Shown here piece after piece: positions 23,638 to 35,722 of a DNA stretch of 64,000 nucleotides. The notes below the pieces were generated by a model. It ran no database searches. It was not told where the DNA came from and saw only the letters and a list, made by a program, of their open reading frames with translations. Position 1 is the first letter of the stretch. Every line of letters starts with the position of its first letter. Both the position numbers and the translations under genes were made by a program. This stretch comes from Stenocarpella maydis. Its lineage: Eukaryota > Ascomycota > Sordariomycetes > Diaporthales > Diaporthaceae. The stretch spans positions 426,111 to 490,110 of the forward strand of contig NQMI01000009.1 in assembly GCA_002270565.1 (NCBI GenBank). The letters run 5' to 3'.

Positions 23638-24577
23638 CCCTGCAAATTATGAACTAAGCTACCTAAACGGCGTTAGTGAAGCAGCGCGCATGGGAATGGC
23701 TCGGGCCAGTTCCGGTGGGATCACGAGCTCTATAATCATCAGACACATCCGGCAGCCAGAACTTTCATAGCCTCCAGGGCTCCGATGCCAGGACATGATA
23801 GGGTCGACTGGAAGCGTCTTCCAATAGCATACATAAGCTGTTGCGTATGGGCACTCGGGGCTTTAACGGCTTAAATCGCTGCTAGGGCTTTGCCTGAGTT
23901 TCCAAGCGGACGTTTTGAATAGGCTGGTGAGTGGGGTCCGGTGAGATGATCTGGGCTTACGTGACGGCGTTCAGGTGCATCTCGTACCGGAACTGTTTAC
24001 TATAATACTTACCATCCAAGGCTGTATGGCTGGAGGCCAAGCATCGCAAAAGAATTTTTTGGGAAGAGCTGTGCGAGTCAGCGTGATTGTGTACACCTTA
24101 CGATCGCCAAGCATGAAACACAGGGAGTCGATTCTTAGTTTCACTGGCTGAGTCGAAAGTACCACCAACCGTTCAATATAAAATTTTACATATTCTGGTG
24201 CGCATCTTTGGAGTGGAATCACGAGACATCGACAGCTTTTTGCCTTCGGAGAGAGGAGATACTATGTTATACATACAACAAACGGGAAAATCCCGGAAAG
24301 GGTCCGCGTGCCGCTGTGTTCAGGGAGAAAAGAGAGCTTGAGCGTCCACTTAAAGCCGATATAGGAAACTGCACCGTAGACTAGTAGTGAGACTTCCCAC
24401 TTCTAGGGACTGTTGCATATTCATCGAGCGGTTTGGCACACAGATCCAGATGAGAGTCTATCGTTCATAAATACCTGCCTCCCAATGCCGACCAGGCACC
24501 TCCACCATTGCTGCACACGGTTAGGCCGGACTCGGCTGCGCTCCTGGTCACTGCAATAATCTAAACAAGTACCGGTA
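19839..24577. other. Gene-free region upstream of the oxidase
   Basis: Contains the oxidase promoter (next to 19838) and then about 4 kb with no supported gene on either strand. The longest open frame (minus, 21745-22425) has no family features. From about 23050 the sequence becomes visibly richer in A/T. A T18/A32 dyad lies at 23586-23635. Confidence 0.5.
23586..23635. repeat. Poly(T)-poly(A) dyad
   Basis: Eighteen T followed directly by thirty-two A, a perfect inverted repeat with no spacer. It sits in the A/T-richer part of the gene-free region. It could extrude a cruciform or be an assembly-sensitive homopolymer junction. Confidence 0.95.
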
Positions 24578-25088
24578 TGGCATCCGTGTTTCAGGTAATC
24601 AAGTCCTTGTGTCGTCCCTGATTGCTCTGTTAACTAGCCCGAGTTCCCTAATAGCAGCACTTGTGGTTTCCAGCATCGCCTTCGTCCCTCTGGGGCGACG
24701 TCAAGCAGATCTTGTCGCCCCCATCTGAGGTTGTCCTCGCCGGCGACACGGGGCGCAAGTGCTCTCAACATCACGCAGCGCTGGAGTACCTTTGATTCGC
24801 ACGGCCACGTGGGTGCGTGCAAAGCCAATAAATAATGAAGATGTTGGGAAGATCGCCTGTTGCCTCCAAACGCTTCGGGAGCCTGGCGTGTTTGCTTACT
24901 TGGAGGCTCTTCAATGTTGTCTCTAGATCAGCTACGCTTCCAAACAGGGTATTTCGTTCCTCGCTGCAGGGGGAGGCAGTGGATATACCAATACGACAGG
25001 CGCCCTGCAAGGGGCCATCAGCATCGGTCTCGGCTTCTTCCGAGATATCTATGTCAAGGCGCAATACAAGCGACTAAGAGATATTTGA
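24578..25088 (+). pseudogene. Broken N-terminal remnant of a FAD-linked (berberine-bridge type) oxidase
   Basis: Three pieces in different frames line up with the N-terminal FAD-binding region of fungal FAD-linked oxidases. Piece 1 (from 24676) reads SPSSLWGDVKQILSPPSEVV. Piece 2 (from 24758) reads SALNITQRWSTFDSHGHVGAC and is one base out of frame with piece 1. Piece 3 (from 24927) reads ISYASKQGISFLAAGGG followed by SGYTNTTGALQGAISI, the glycine-rich flavin-binding segment, and ends at TGA 25086-25088. A stop precedes piece 3 in its own frame, and a short stretch reading NNEDVGK (from 24831) is displaced again. The remaining two-thirds of the enzyme is absent. An ATG at 24578 with a hydrophobic stretch nearby may be the remains of a signal peptide. 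The family is clear from the glycine motif; substrate is unknown. An intact gene with introns is less likely given several disruptions and the missing C-terminus. Confidence 0.62.
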
Positions 25089-25836
25089 CGACATCTTCGA
25101 GCCCATGCAGACCGCGGGGAAGCAGTTACGTTTATTAATCAGTCATAGGATAACTACTTAGTCACTCAGTGAGGTATTTGGCCATGTATATATAATAGTT
25201 CCCTGGAATGGTTAGCCTCTTTCTACAAAACGGACCATAAGGTAGTGCGAAGAGTTATGGTAATGACATCAAAGTGTGACAGTGGTTGGATTGTAATGTA
25301 GCTAGTGTAGTTGAACATTGTGGAGGCTGGAGCCCGGGCCCATACTTCCGGGAGGCCCACTTTAAATAAAGCGGCTAGCGGAGGCTCGGTTGCAGGGATT
25401 GTGGGTGCCTGTCCTGACTGCATCAAAACCGACTGGGTGGCCATCATTCATTCTGAGTCACCGTGGATGGCTTCGCCCCTTGCCGGGAATCTGAATTGGT
25501 CAACGGCTGCGAAATCTTTTCTGTTCCTCTCAGGATAAGACCCAGTCGGTTCGCCACTGTGCACCCGCTGGCAAGGAGCCCGTTGCCTCTTTCGCTGAGA
25601 TTGACTGCTCAGCTGCGTATCAACTTCAACTCTCACGCCTTTCATCTCGCTCGCAGTAATTTCACATCTCACTTGAGACGGCATTCGGTTTTTATTCTTC
25701 TCTTTCTTCTGCACACTCAGATTTACTAAAATTTTCAAGTCGCTGTATTTCAAAAAGCGCACCATCACACCCCACCAAGCTGGCTTCCCGACAGACCAGT
25801 CTGGGACGCCACACCCCAACACCCACTCACATCGTC
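25089..25836. other. Intergenic, FAP1 promoter and leader
   Basis: Lies between the oxidase remnant and the Fap1/NFX1 start. The last 250 bp are pyrimidine-rich on the plus strand, as in other leaders of this window. No gene seen. Confidence 0.5.
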
Positions 25837-28800
25837 ATGGCTGACTCTCAGTTCACGCCTGCCACCGGGGTGCCACCGTCCACATCATCACAAAGAGGCG
25901 CTTCGAATTCAAGCAGGAGAGGCAGATCTGGTCGGGGAAGAGGTCGAGGAGCACACAGCAGGGCAGCTGGCCGTGGAGGTGGAGGCCAAGTGCCGCCGTC
26001 CAGCCACAACGCCAACCAAGCCACGACAGAGAATCCAACTACGCCTGCTGAAGAGGGGCCCTCCAGCTCGGTGGATCACAGGACTGCGAACTCAAGCGGT
26101 CGAGGGGAGAGGAGGGGCGGGAGGCGAGGGGGCAGGGGAGGACAGGCTGCTCAAGGAACCCAGATTGCTCCTCGCAGGGCTTTCGGCGGCCACCTTTCTT
26201 TAGCGGTGAATCAGGACGCCGCATCATCACTCAGCCCCGACGCTCCCGCCTTTGTACCAGGCCAGCCCGCACCACCGCCCAGGGAGCGACGACCGCTCAA
26301 GTCGAAACCCCAGGCTGCGCCAAGGGCACCACCAACGAGGGCATGCAAGTCCGATGCTCCGGACCTGACGACGCGTATCCACGAGGACATCGACAACGGA
26401 CAGTATGAGTGCGTCATATGCTCGTCTGAGGTCGTCCGTACGTCCCGAATATGGGCGTGCACTACCTGCTGGACCGTGGTACATCACCACTGCACCAGAA
26501 AATGGTACAAGAGCCAGATGGATGGCGAGCAGCCTCAGGGCCAGGAACCGACCTGGCGATGTCCCGGCTGCAACTCCAAGTTGACCGAGGAGCCCGGCCC
26601 CTACCACTGCTGGTGTTCCAAGGAGCTGAACCCGAAATCGACCCCGGGGTTGCCGCCTCACTCGTGTGGTCAGACCTGCTTCAAGCCACGTGCGACGTGT
26701 CCACATCCGTGCCCATTGTCGTGTCATTCAGGGCCATGTCCGCCGTGCACGCTCATGGGCCCCGTCCAGCCGTGCTTTTGCGGCAAGCACACCTCTCAGA
26801 AGCGATGCATCGACACCGACTATGTCAATGGTTTCAGCTGCAACGAGATCTGTGGGGATTTGTTACCATGTGGAGAGCACTCGTGCAATCAAATGTGTCA
26901 TCCTGGTGTTTGCGGATCTTGCAGCGTGCCGGTGCTCTCGACCTGTTACTGTGGCAAGGAGCGCAAGGAGATTCTCTGCAATACACGGGAAGACGTTCTT
27001 GAAAGCTACAATTTTGGACAGTTGCAACCCGACCAATCTGGAGAGTCCGATACTTCCATCGGAACCTGGTATGAGGGATCATTCGCGTGCGACCGAGGCT
27101 GTGGGCGGAAATATGACTGTGGTTTCCACACGTGTGAGAAGGCATGCCATGCTCAGGACGAAGAAGCAGCCCACTGTCCCTTGTCCCCTGACCTGGTCAC
27201 ACACTGCCCTTGCGGCAAGACACCTCTGGAGGTGTTCATGTCGGAACCTCGACAGTCATGTCAAGATGAGATTGCTCATTGCACGCAGATCTGTGGCATC
27301 AAGATGGCATGCGGTCATTCATGCCAGGAGACCTGCCATACTGGGAAATGCCCACCATGTTTCCAGAAAATGGACATATCGTGTCAATGTGGGCGGACCA
27401 CCGTTGAGTCTACTTGCCAGCAGGTCCGGCCGGAAGATGTCCAGCAGCCAATGTGCTTCCGGACGTGTCGAGCCACGTTGAACTGTGGAAGGCACCAATG
27501 TGACTCACGCTGCTGCCGCGGCGAGAGAGCAGCAGCCAAGCGCCAGGCAAACAGGCGCAGAGCAAATGCTGCCACCGAAGATATCGAAGATGAGCATATC
27601 TGCTCTAGGATGTGCGGTCGCCTCCTGGCGTGCCAAAAACACTTCTGCGAGCAACTCTGTCACCGAGGCAGTTGCAACTCGTGCCTCGAGGCGATCTTTG
27701 ACGAAATTGCCTGCGCCTGCGGTCGCACGCGGCTCTACCCTCCCCAGCCAGTATGTACACCTTTCCCATTAGCACTGGCACCATCTGTGACGGCTACTAA
27801 CTCGGAATTGAAGTGTGGAACACAACCTCCTCAGTGTAGGTTTCCGTGCACTCGACCTCGCACGACATGCAACCACCCACAGGTGGAGCACCAGTGCCAC
27901 CCAGATGATGTGGAATGTCCGAAATGTCCATTCTTGGTTGAAAAGCGCTGCATTTGCGGCAAAGAGGTGCTGAAGAATCAGCCATGTTGGTTTGAGGAAC
28001 CTCGCTGCGGCCGGCCTTGTTTGAAGGAACTTAAATGCGGGTATGTTGCGTAAATTCGTGAGATCATGTATCATTTTAGCTGTGCTAACGTCTCATATAG
28101 TCTACACACATGCCAAAAACCCTGCCATCGAGAAGGCGAGTGTGAAGACGTAGACATTCCCGGCACGCATTGTTTGCAGCGGTGCAACAAAGCCAGGCGG
28201 TCTTGCCCCCAGGGGCACGAATGCATCGACGAATGTCATGCACCACTACCTTGCAATGAAGACAAGCCATGCCAGTCGGAGACATTCCTCGTCTGCGACT
28301 GCCAGCGGCGCAAGCAGAAAGTCAAGTGTCTCTCAACCCGAATCAATCCAGAGGGACCACAAAGGGAGGCCCTGAAATGCGACGACGAGTGTGCGCGGCA
28401 GAAGCGCAACCGTCAGCTTGCCGAGGCGCTCAATGTGGAGCCGGACCACACAGATGACCATATCCCATACGAGGCCGTCACGCTCAAGCTTTTCCGGGAC
28501 AACACCCAGTGGGCCCAGACGCAGGAGCGCGAGTTCCGCGTCTTTGCAGAGTCAAACCTGCGCAACATGCGGTTCAAGCCCATGAAGCCATACCAGCGGC
28601 AGTTCATACACGCTCTGGCCGAGGACTTTGGCCTCGATTCTGAGAGCCAGGACCCGGAGCCCCATCGGCATGTCAGCATCTTCAAGGGCCCACGATTCGT
28701 GTCCGCCCCGAGGAAGACACTCATGCAGTGCGTCCGGATCGCCAAGGCCGCCACGCCGGCGCGGGCAGAGCCGTCCGTGGCACCCAAGCCCGCCCAGCAG

Positions 28801-29349
28801 CCCTACAACGCCCTCCTCATATCGAGGCCCAGGTTCGGCCTCACCATCGAGGAGCTCGATGCGGCCCTCGCCGCCGACCTGGCCGCCGCAGTCCCGACGG
28901 AGCACAGGAACAACCTTACGTTTGCGACCAGCTTCCTCCCCACGGAGGAGGTCCTCATCAAGGCCACGACCAAGACGACGGCGGCGACCATCGCCTTGGG
29001 GGTCCTCGCCCCCGCTCAGGTCGAGTCGCTCCTCGCCACACTCAAGCCCAAGGTCGCCAAGGCCGTCGCGGCCGACGGCCTCGCCGCCGGCGGGGTGGCG
29101 CTCTGCACGGCCGACCCCACCTCACTCCACATCCTGCGGCGCGAGGGCGACGGGTCCGGAGCCAGCGGCGGCAGCAGCGGTGGCACGGGGGGCTGGTCCC
29201 AGGTGGCGAGCCGCGCCGCCGCCAGGCCTAGACAGTGGGCGGCGGCGCCGGTCATCGACGCCAAGGTCCCCGGCACCGGGTTCGTTGCGCTCAGGCGGTT
29301 GGGCGCGAAGAAGGAGAACAAGCAGGAAGAGGCCCCCGCGGGAGAGTAG
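25837..29349 (+). CDS. FAP1: NF-X1-type zinc finger protein (Fap1 homologue) with R3H domain
   Basis: Three exons, 25837-27750, 27814-28040 and 28101-29349, encode 1129 residues. The N-terminus is Arg/Gly-rich (RGG-like). A RING/PHD-like cluster starts at residue 192 (CVICSSEVV) and ends near WRCPGC. A long array of NF-X1 zinc fingers follows (about 260-790), with repeated C-GxHxC and C-HxGxCxxC signatures. An R3H domain occupies about 860-910. The Ala-rich C-terminal part may hold a degenerate RNA-binding fold. Yeast Fap1 binds FKBP12 (Fpr1) and is linked to rapamycin sensitivity; animal NFX1 is a nuclear E3 and transcription factor. The first intron (27751-27813; GTATGT donor, CTACTAAC branch point) is 63 nt and stop-free, so an unspliced frame looks open, but removing it restores the canonical finger LYPPQP/CGTQPPQC. 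Catalytic E3 activity is not proven. Confidence 0.93.
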
Positions 29350-30546
29350 CAGGAGCCTGAGCCAGGGGTGTTCCTGGCTTTAGGAAAGGGTGGGGGCCCA
29401 AGGTGACAGCAACTGAGAAAATTGGGTGGAGGGGAGAAGTGACGGATGTACATCATAAAAGTCCATGATCAGGTCTTGGCCTGGTGGGATATGATCTGGC
29501 GACATAATCTCGCTTTTGCCCACTCTCTCGTATGGGAGCGCTCTCAGAGAACAGTAGCCACGGCTGCGCGTCGCCAACCAGCCCGCCGGGACCCGGACGT
29601 TTTGGGGTACATGAGATCGTCATTCGGTCTGTAATTAACCGAGCCAAGCCCGGCGCACGCCTCCGTTCGTGGGGTTGTGAGCGGTAATAAATGAGATAAT
29701 ATGATCGCCGGCCCATGCTGCTGAAGTGCTAATTCGCCTCGAGATCATATCGCTTGTGACTAGCAGCATGTACCGGGGCGGAGGGGCGGGTTTCTACGCA
29801 AGATATCGACAATGACCTCTCGTGTCCTCCGTAGGAGTGGTTGTGGCTGTAACCCAATTTTTTTTTTTTTTTTAATTTGCCGTTTCTTTGCTGAAACACC
29901 GTCATCATTCATTCCCACGCCGGGGATTAATAATGGTAATGTCGGGATTCCCCTTCAAATATCCCGACAAAGCAGTGCTTTCCCATCTCCGGACTTCGTC
30001 GGGGTGTTGCTGCTGTGTGTTTTCTCTCCTGAATACGGACAACATGCTGTGGCCCCCACTCTCCGGAACCCCGGTCAACCTTTGTCGTCATGGGATCGCC
30101 GCACTAGTAATTACTCCCCAGACCTTCTCCATTCCTCGGGCGCAGCAGCACATTTCCCGAATGGCCTTTCTGTGAGACACGCGAATACCTGCTCCGACGC
30201 TCAAAGAAAAAGCACCTGGTTGGTTCCTAGGCAGATAGTTATGTAGTCGAACTTCAAAAGGGGGGTATCTTTATCAAAGGTCCAATCTTTCTTCTTTCTA
30301 GCCCATGGGCCAATAATAGCCTCGTCAATGCATGCCTAACGATGTTCGATCTCCCGTCCAGCAACCACACGTGCTGCCCACCCAAGGGCCAAAACTCCAT
30401 GCTGATAGGAACGAGTGATTTCTACTCTGGTTCCGAACCCCCGGATTTTGGCCGGGAGGGAGGGGGGGGGGGAGGGAGGGCGCCCACGCTATTGGCCCTT
30501 AGCTCATAACTCGTGTCTCCCTCCCGTTCCAGAACAGTCGGCGCAT
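29350..30546. other. Convergent intergenic region
   Basis: Lies between the 3' ends of FAP1 (+) and the Bem46-like gene (-). It contains a T16 run (29858-29873) and a G run near 30460-30472. No gene supported. Confidence 0.55.
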
Positions 30547-32031
30547 TCACATGCGACTCTTCTCAGGTGGCGTGGTGGGGTACTCCTGGGTGATGGAGGC
30601 GATAAAGTCCGATATGGACTCGAAGTAACCCTCCTCGAGCACGCTCGAGTTGTGGTCGCCGCCGGGTAGCGGCTTAAAGATCTTGTTGGGTGCCTGCGAT
30701 AACTCGTAGAGCTTGCGCATGTGATTCGGCCTGAGACATACATGATTAGCGCAAGACACCAGGTCATGCATAATATGGCAGTTCCAAGCACAGGAAGTCC
30801 AGCGCCCGCGAAAATCACTTCACAACGAGGACGCTGAATCGGCACATGAGATACGGCTCGTCTGTGGGAAGGCGACATTGCCGTGAGCCAAGACGCGCTG
30901 GCGGGAGGGACTCACGGGACGATCTCGTCCTGTAGGCCGGACAGGAACAGGATGGGTATTTTTGTGATGTTTGGAATTGTGGAGTCGCTGGGCCAGACTT
31001 GGTGGCATAGAAGCGACAAGTACTTGGCCGGAGGCAGGACGGATGGTATGAGCTTGCGCATGGAGAGGAACGTGTTCTCCAGGATCAAGCCCGCAATGTC
31101 GCCCTCTTTCTGGTTATCTGCCACAAGCTTGATGCTCACTGCCCCGCCCAGACTCTGCCCATACACCACCAGCTTGTGGTCGCTCGTCTCTGCGCGGTCG
31201 CGCAAGTAGTCGAGAGCTGTTTGAGCGTCGAGACATATTCCAGACTCGCCGGGCTCGCCGGTGGAGAGACCGTAACCTCGGTACTCGAGCATGAAGACGT
31301 TGCAGCCGGTGAGGCTGATGAGCATGCGGGCGATGGGCAGGCGGTGCCCTATGTTGCCAGCGTTACCGTGGAACATCAAGACGGTGACCTTGGAGTTGCG
31401 GCCTTGACGCGGGCCGCGCATGTAGAAGGCGGACAACTTTTCGCCATCGCTGGTGGGGATCATCAAGTCTTCGAAGTCATGTATGCCAAACTGCGAGGGT
31501 CGGGGGACATCGGTCCGGGCATTTGGTGGCATGTGCGAGGGATAGATTAGGGCCCTGGGGGGTTCAGTGTTGGTTTAGTATATCAAGCGCGGGGAGTGTG
31601 ACGCCGGCGTCACGGACGTAGGGAGGGTGTGACCGGGCCAGGTGCCCATGAGGCACACCCTCGGACAGGGGGTAAGGCTTACTTTTGCTTGAAGTAGAGG
31701 AGGGAGGTGAGCACAGCAGCAACGCCCTTGGTTGCGATCAGATTAGCAAAGTGCCTCAGGTCGCGCCTTCGGTCGTCGGCCACGGACCGGCGCATTCGGA
31801 GGTGAGGGAGGCAGAGGCCGGGGCTCGGGCAGGTCGAAAGACATGTAAGGCGGCGCAGGGGAGCAAGCGGAACAACAGGAGTGACATAGGCAGGAGGTCG
31901 AGCAAGGGGAGGGAGGCAGAATGCCTTACAGTCGAAGCTATGGCCGGCAGACGCATCCAGGAGGCGGCGGTGTAGAGGAGCGCGCTGGATTGCTCCAGGA
32001 AGCCTTGGGGAGGAGGACCGGGGGCAGACAT
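30547..32031 (-). CDS. bem46: Bem46/ABHD13-like alpha/beta hydrolase
   Basis: Membrane-anchored serine hydrolase. Four exons on the minus strand: 32031-31930, 31726-31683, 31554-30916 and 30730-30547, giving 322 residues. The 44-nt second exon encodes most of the membrane helix (GVAAVLTSLLYF) and is not visible as a gene on its own. Then come the family entry ALIYPSHMPP, the oxyanion region FHGNAGN, the nucleophile elbow GQSLGG (Ser183), Asp258 in GLQDEIVP and His288 in GGDHNSS, a complete triad. In fission yeast bem46 was found as a suppressor in polarity mutants, and in Neurospora it affects hyphal germination; the substrate remains unknown. Length fits the family. Introns have phases 0, 2 and 2, and each junction rebuilds conserved residues (KALIYPS, IVPPNHMRKLY). 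Confidence 0.9.
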
Positions 32032-35000
32032 GGTAAAGAACAAAAGGAAGGGAAGAAGGAAACAGGTAACAAGGAAAGAAAGGAGATGGCCCGGGAGACG
32101 TTTGGAGGGCGTATAGGACCAGGAACAAGCGAGGTCTGCCCCAGATGTGCGAACTGACCGGGTCGGGGTCTGTGTCTGGGTATGGGGACGTGGACGCGGA
32201 TGCGGATGCGGATGCGGACGGCTATGGGGATTGGCAGGCAAGCAGAGAGAGGCGGGCGGAACTCAGTGACTGTAATGTAATGTTATGCTGGATAATGCCG
32301 TGCAGTGTGGGCCAATGCAACGCGGTTGTGCCCGAGGCGACCTGAGGTTGCGTTGTGGAAAGTCGATGCTGTGGGAGGTGAGGAGGGTGGCGTCCTGTCG
32401 AACAAAGCCCATCATGCAACACTGGCAGAGACGACTACTCCGTACACTAGTGTAAACTGACAGGCCACAGGTCCCGTCCGTGATCTGTCGACGCGATGCG
32501 GGCGCAACGAGATGGCCGAGCAGGGATCAGGGCACCTGCCCAGGTTACCGGGGTGCCTCGGCAGCCTGCAAGGGCCTGCAAGGGCCTTTATAGGCCCGCA
32601 AGAGCCGTGTGTCCTTTCTCATCAGATACCTACCTACTCAAGTACTTGCTTACTAGGTGGTATAGATAGATCCTCAGGGTCCAGCACCGTATGATATACT
32701 CTTAGGCATGTACAACTACGTCGACTGCTGCTGGCTTGCAGTCTGGCTGCGGCGCTTTCCGGCTGCACGATACCTAACCAGGCAGCCAGGCGGGCATGAT
32801 GCGCACCAAGACGTCTCCTGTCGAGGGCCAACAGTCTGCACCTGTCGGTGGATTCGTCCGGGCCGTTGCTGATCTTGGTGTCAAGTGTCTGTCATGACTA
32901 AGTCGGCACGGTTGCCACCATGTCCACACCCACCTCGTGTCCATTGACGCTATCAGAATGTCAGATCGGTTGATCTGTGTGTATACACTAGCTGACCACC
33001 TCAAGACCCACAGGTGCCGTAATAGTGTAGCCCATTGACCACGCGGGACACAGGTCTGCTCCAATCACACCAAGCCGTCCTTGCTTGAAGAGCGTAGTAG
33101 TTGTCTCTCTCCCTCCCTCTGATGAGCTGACGATCTGTGGAGCTGTTGTTTGGTCTCTCCCAGCTTGGGGACGAGCTGGCCCCTTGGTCCCTGGCACTCA
33201 GGAACATTTACACTACTACTCCGTACAGAGTATTAGAGCCCTGAGGATATCCATCCCGACACATGGCCTCGCTCGGCTGCAGTCCGCCAAAGTTTTCGAC
33301 ATCAGACCCGTGTGTGGCAAGTGCAGACTCGCCGAGACGCAGAAGGGTGGCAGCCGCTACACTACAATGTGCATCTGTGGCTTGATCCAATCATCTCGGA
33401 AGGTGTACCGGCTATTTAACCACGCCTGTTTGACAATCCCCAGGTGGTCCACCAGCTCGGCTGCGATCTGCTGAGGCCCTGGATTGTGCTGACACAAGTG
33501 ACCAGTCCTTCCATCACTGCGTCGCAGGCTGGCAGGCCACGGCGTCTCGGGGTCCAAGGAGCTTGACGTGTGCGACCTGAAACACATTTCCCCGTTGCGC
33601 AACGACTCCTCCCTTGTCAACCGGCGGGGTCTTTCGTCGACAGGGTTGCGGGTGGGTGACAGGGACATACATGGCCTTTTTGGGCCTCGACTCGAATGTC
33701 AGCACACATCACACATGGCCCAGTGCTCCTCCAGCTGGACCAGAGAGCCCAGAGGGAGCTTGGCAGGAAGCTGTCCCGGCTCCCACCCCGAGGCCCAAGA
33801 TGGGGCCCGCCTGTCTATACATACTAGCGGCCGCAAGTCGGGATGGCTCTTGGTCAAAAGGCCCGCAACAGGCCGGCCAACCGCGACTTCAGATGGAGTC
33901 TGGGAGAAATTGAACCTTGAAGATGCTCGGGCCCGTCGCCGGCGTCTGTCTGGATGCAGTACAGGTGCGGCTTGCCTGGCATGCTGCTCGACTTGGACAA
34001 GCCATGATCGGCTGTGTCCCCGACATGGCAGAACGGCCGATCAGTTGTTGAGGGGTGGCAGGGTGGTTGCTGCTGGTAATCAAGTCAGTTGCCCATATGA
34101 TCGATCCTCAGACCAACCAAGTCTGCCCCGAGTTGATCAGCTCGCCACCACGAGAGGGGGGGGGGGCGGCGGGCGAGGATGGCAACCGCGTGCCTTGGGC
34201 CTCCGGTGAAGATCGGGCGGTCCAGGCCTGGGTGTGCTTGCTATAGGCCTTGATATCGACCATGCCATTTCGCAAGCGTCATCGCGGCATTAATAGGGCT
34301 TTCTATCTCTTGTTGGCCTACTCCCAGTAGTCGGCGTAGTCTCTCACCATCGAGGGAGCTAGGCCGGGAGCTGAGAGCTTCGCCCGGGTTTCGAGAAGAG
34401 AGCTGGGGATGGATGGCTACGCCCACCCCCCGACACCGGCAATTATGGCTCTGACAGTGACAGGCTCGACTGGCTTCAAGTTGCTTGGCATGCGCACTCG
34501 GTGCTTCACTCAGGAGGGTGCAGCCAATCCTGGACGCGCCTTCCGTTTCGCGCCGGGGCGGGAGGGAAGTTGTCCCTTGGTTGACGAAGCAGCCCAGAGC
34601 CAAAGGCTGGCCAAGAACGGTAAGGCCAACCACGTCAGGGTGCAGCATGCCAGTCATCACTGCCAGTGCAGGGCCAGTTTGCCAGCGTCTCTTCTGTCTC
34701 TTCTGCCTCCCTCGCTGGGCTTGTCGCGTCCATTTATTATTAGCGAAATGCATGGGCGCCCGAGTAGCAAAAACTTTTCCACCCCCCGAAGCTCGTCTTA
34801 TCTTTTCTTGACTGTCAACACTCGAAACAACATTGGGCATAGACCCGCAGAAGAAGAAGAAGACCTCATCCTGGGCCTCGTCATTTGTGCTGCCCAGATG
34901 CTCTCTGCAGATCACTCCCACGCCCCGACACCTTGCCCACGGCGCGCTCCTCTTCAGCCCTGTGACCAGGCCTGGGTCCGAGAAGGTTTCGCTATCCTGA

Positions 35001-35722
35001 TCTTACCGCGGCCACTTTAGCCCCACTGCTCGACCTGGGTTCAACCGCCAGCTTGACCAGTCCGACGACAAGCCAACTCTTGTTGCATTTTGTTCCCAGA
35101 ACGGGCGGCACTCGCTCTCGCGCCGGCCTTTTGATTGAACACGACAGCCATCATCCAACCGCCGCCAATACCCAGCCCGGCCCAACGGCCCAGAGAGTCG
35201 CGGCGCGTTCAAGCTCAATCCTTCATCACTCCCACCCCCATCCCTCCATCCCTCCATCCGCCTCCAGCTGCAGGCAGGGTATTAAATTTAACTCGCCAAC
35301 TAAACCCACGCCTGCCAGTCTCAGCCCCGGCGTCCAAGGCGTTTCAGCTGCATCACACTCTCTGCCCACGAACTCTTTTTGGGGGCACACATACACCTTA
35401 GGGCCCCCAGACCGAAGGTTCGAGCTTCGTGTGGTGAGCAACCAAGGACGTGCGTGCATTTGTCAGTCTGTCAGTCTGTCCGCCCGGGAGAGAAGCATCG
35501 CCATCTCCCAGTGTTGCCCAGCCAGCCGGGCTAGCCCCTCTGCCAAACACCGGACAGGAGGCAAACCTGCAACTGCAAGACGGCAGCAGGGCGGCGCCTC
35601 CAGTCAGCCACATACCCACACCTCCTGCTCGTCATCTTGGGCTCCCTGGTGCCAATCACTCGCTCGCCTGGCTATCCAAGAGGAGCACGAACGGCCAGCC
35701 GCGATCAGTGCCTGCAGCCAAG
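32032..35722. other. Gene-free region, 3.7 kb
   Basis: Divergent region between Bem46 (-) and the LYAR-type gene (+). It holds a GCGGAT/GACGCG hexamer cluster (about 32195-32222), a GA-rich leader on the Bem46 side, two TACTCCGTA words (32436-32444, 33217-33225) and a perfect 12-bp palindrome TACACTAGTGTA (32443-32454). From about 34900 to 35722 the plus strand is C/T-rich and is probably the long leader of the next gene. Open frames here lack protein features. Confidence 0.5.

Noticed and set aside
35053..35722. Plus-strand open frame running into the LYAR-type start
   Set aside because: Simple Ser/Pro/His composition typical of C/T-rich leader; the true start MVSFQCE is in a different context and completes the zinc finger.
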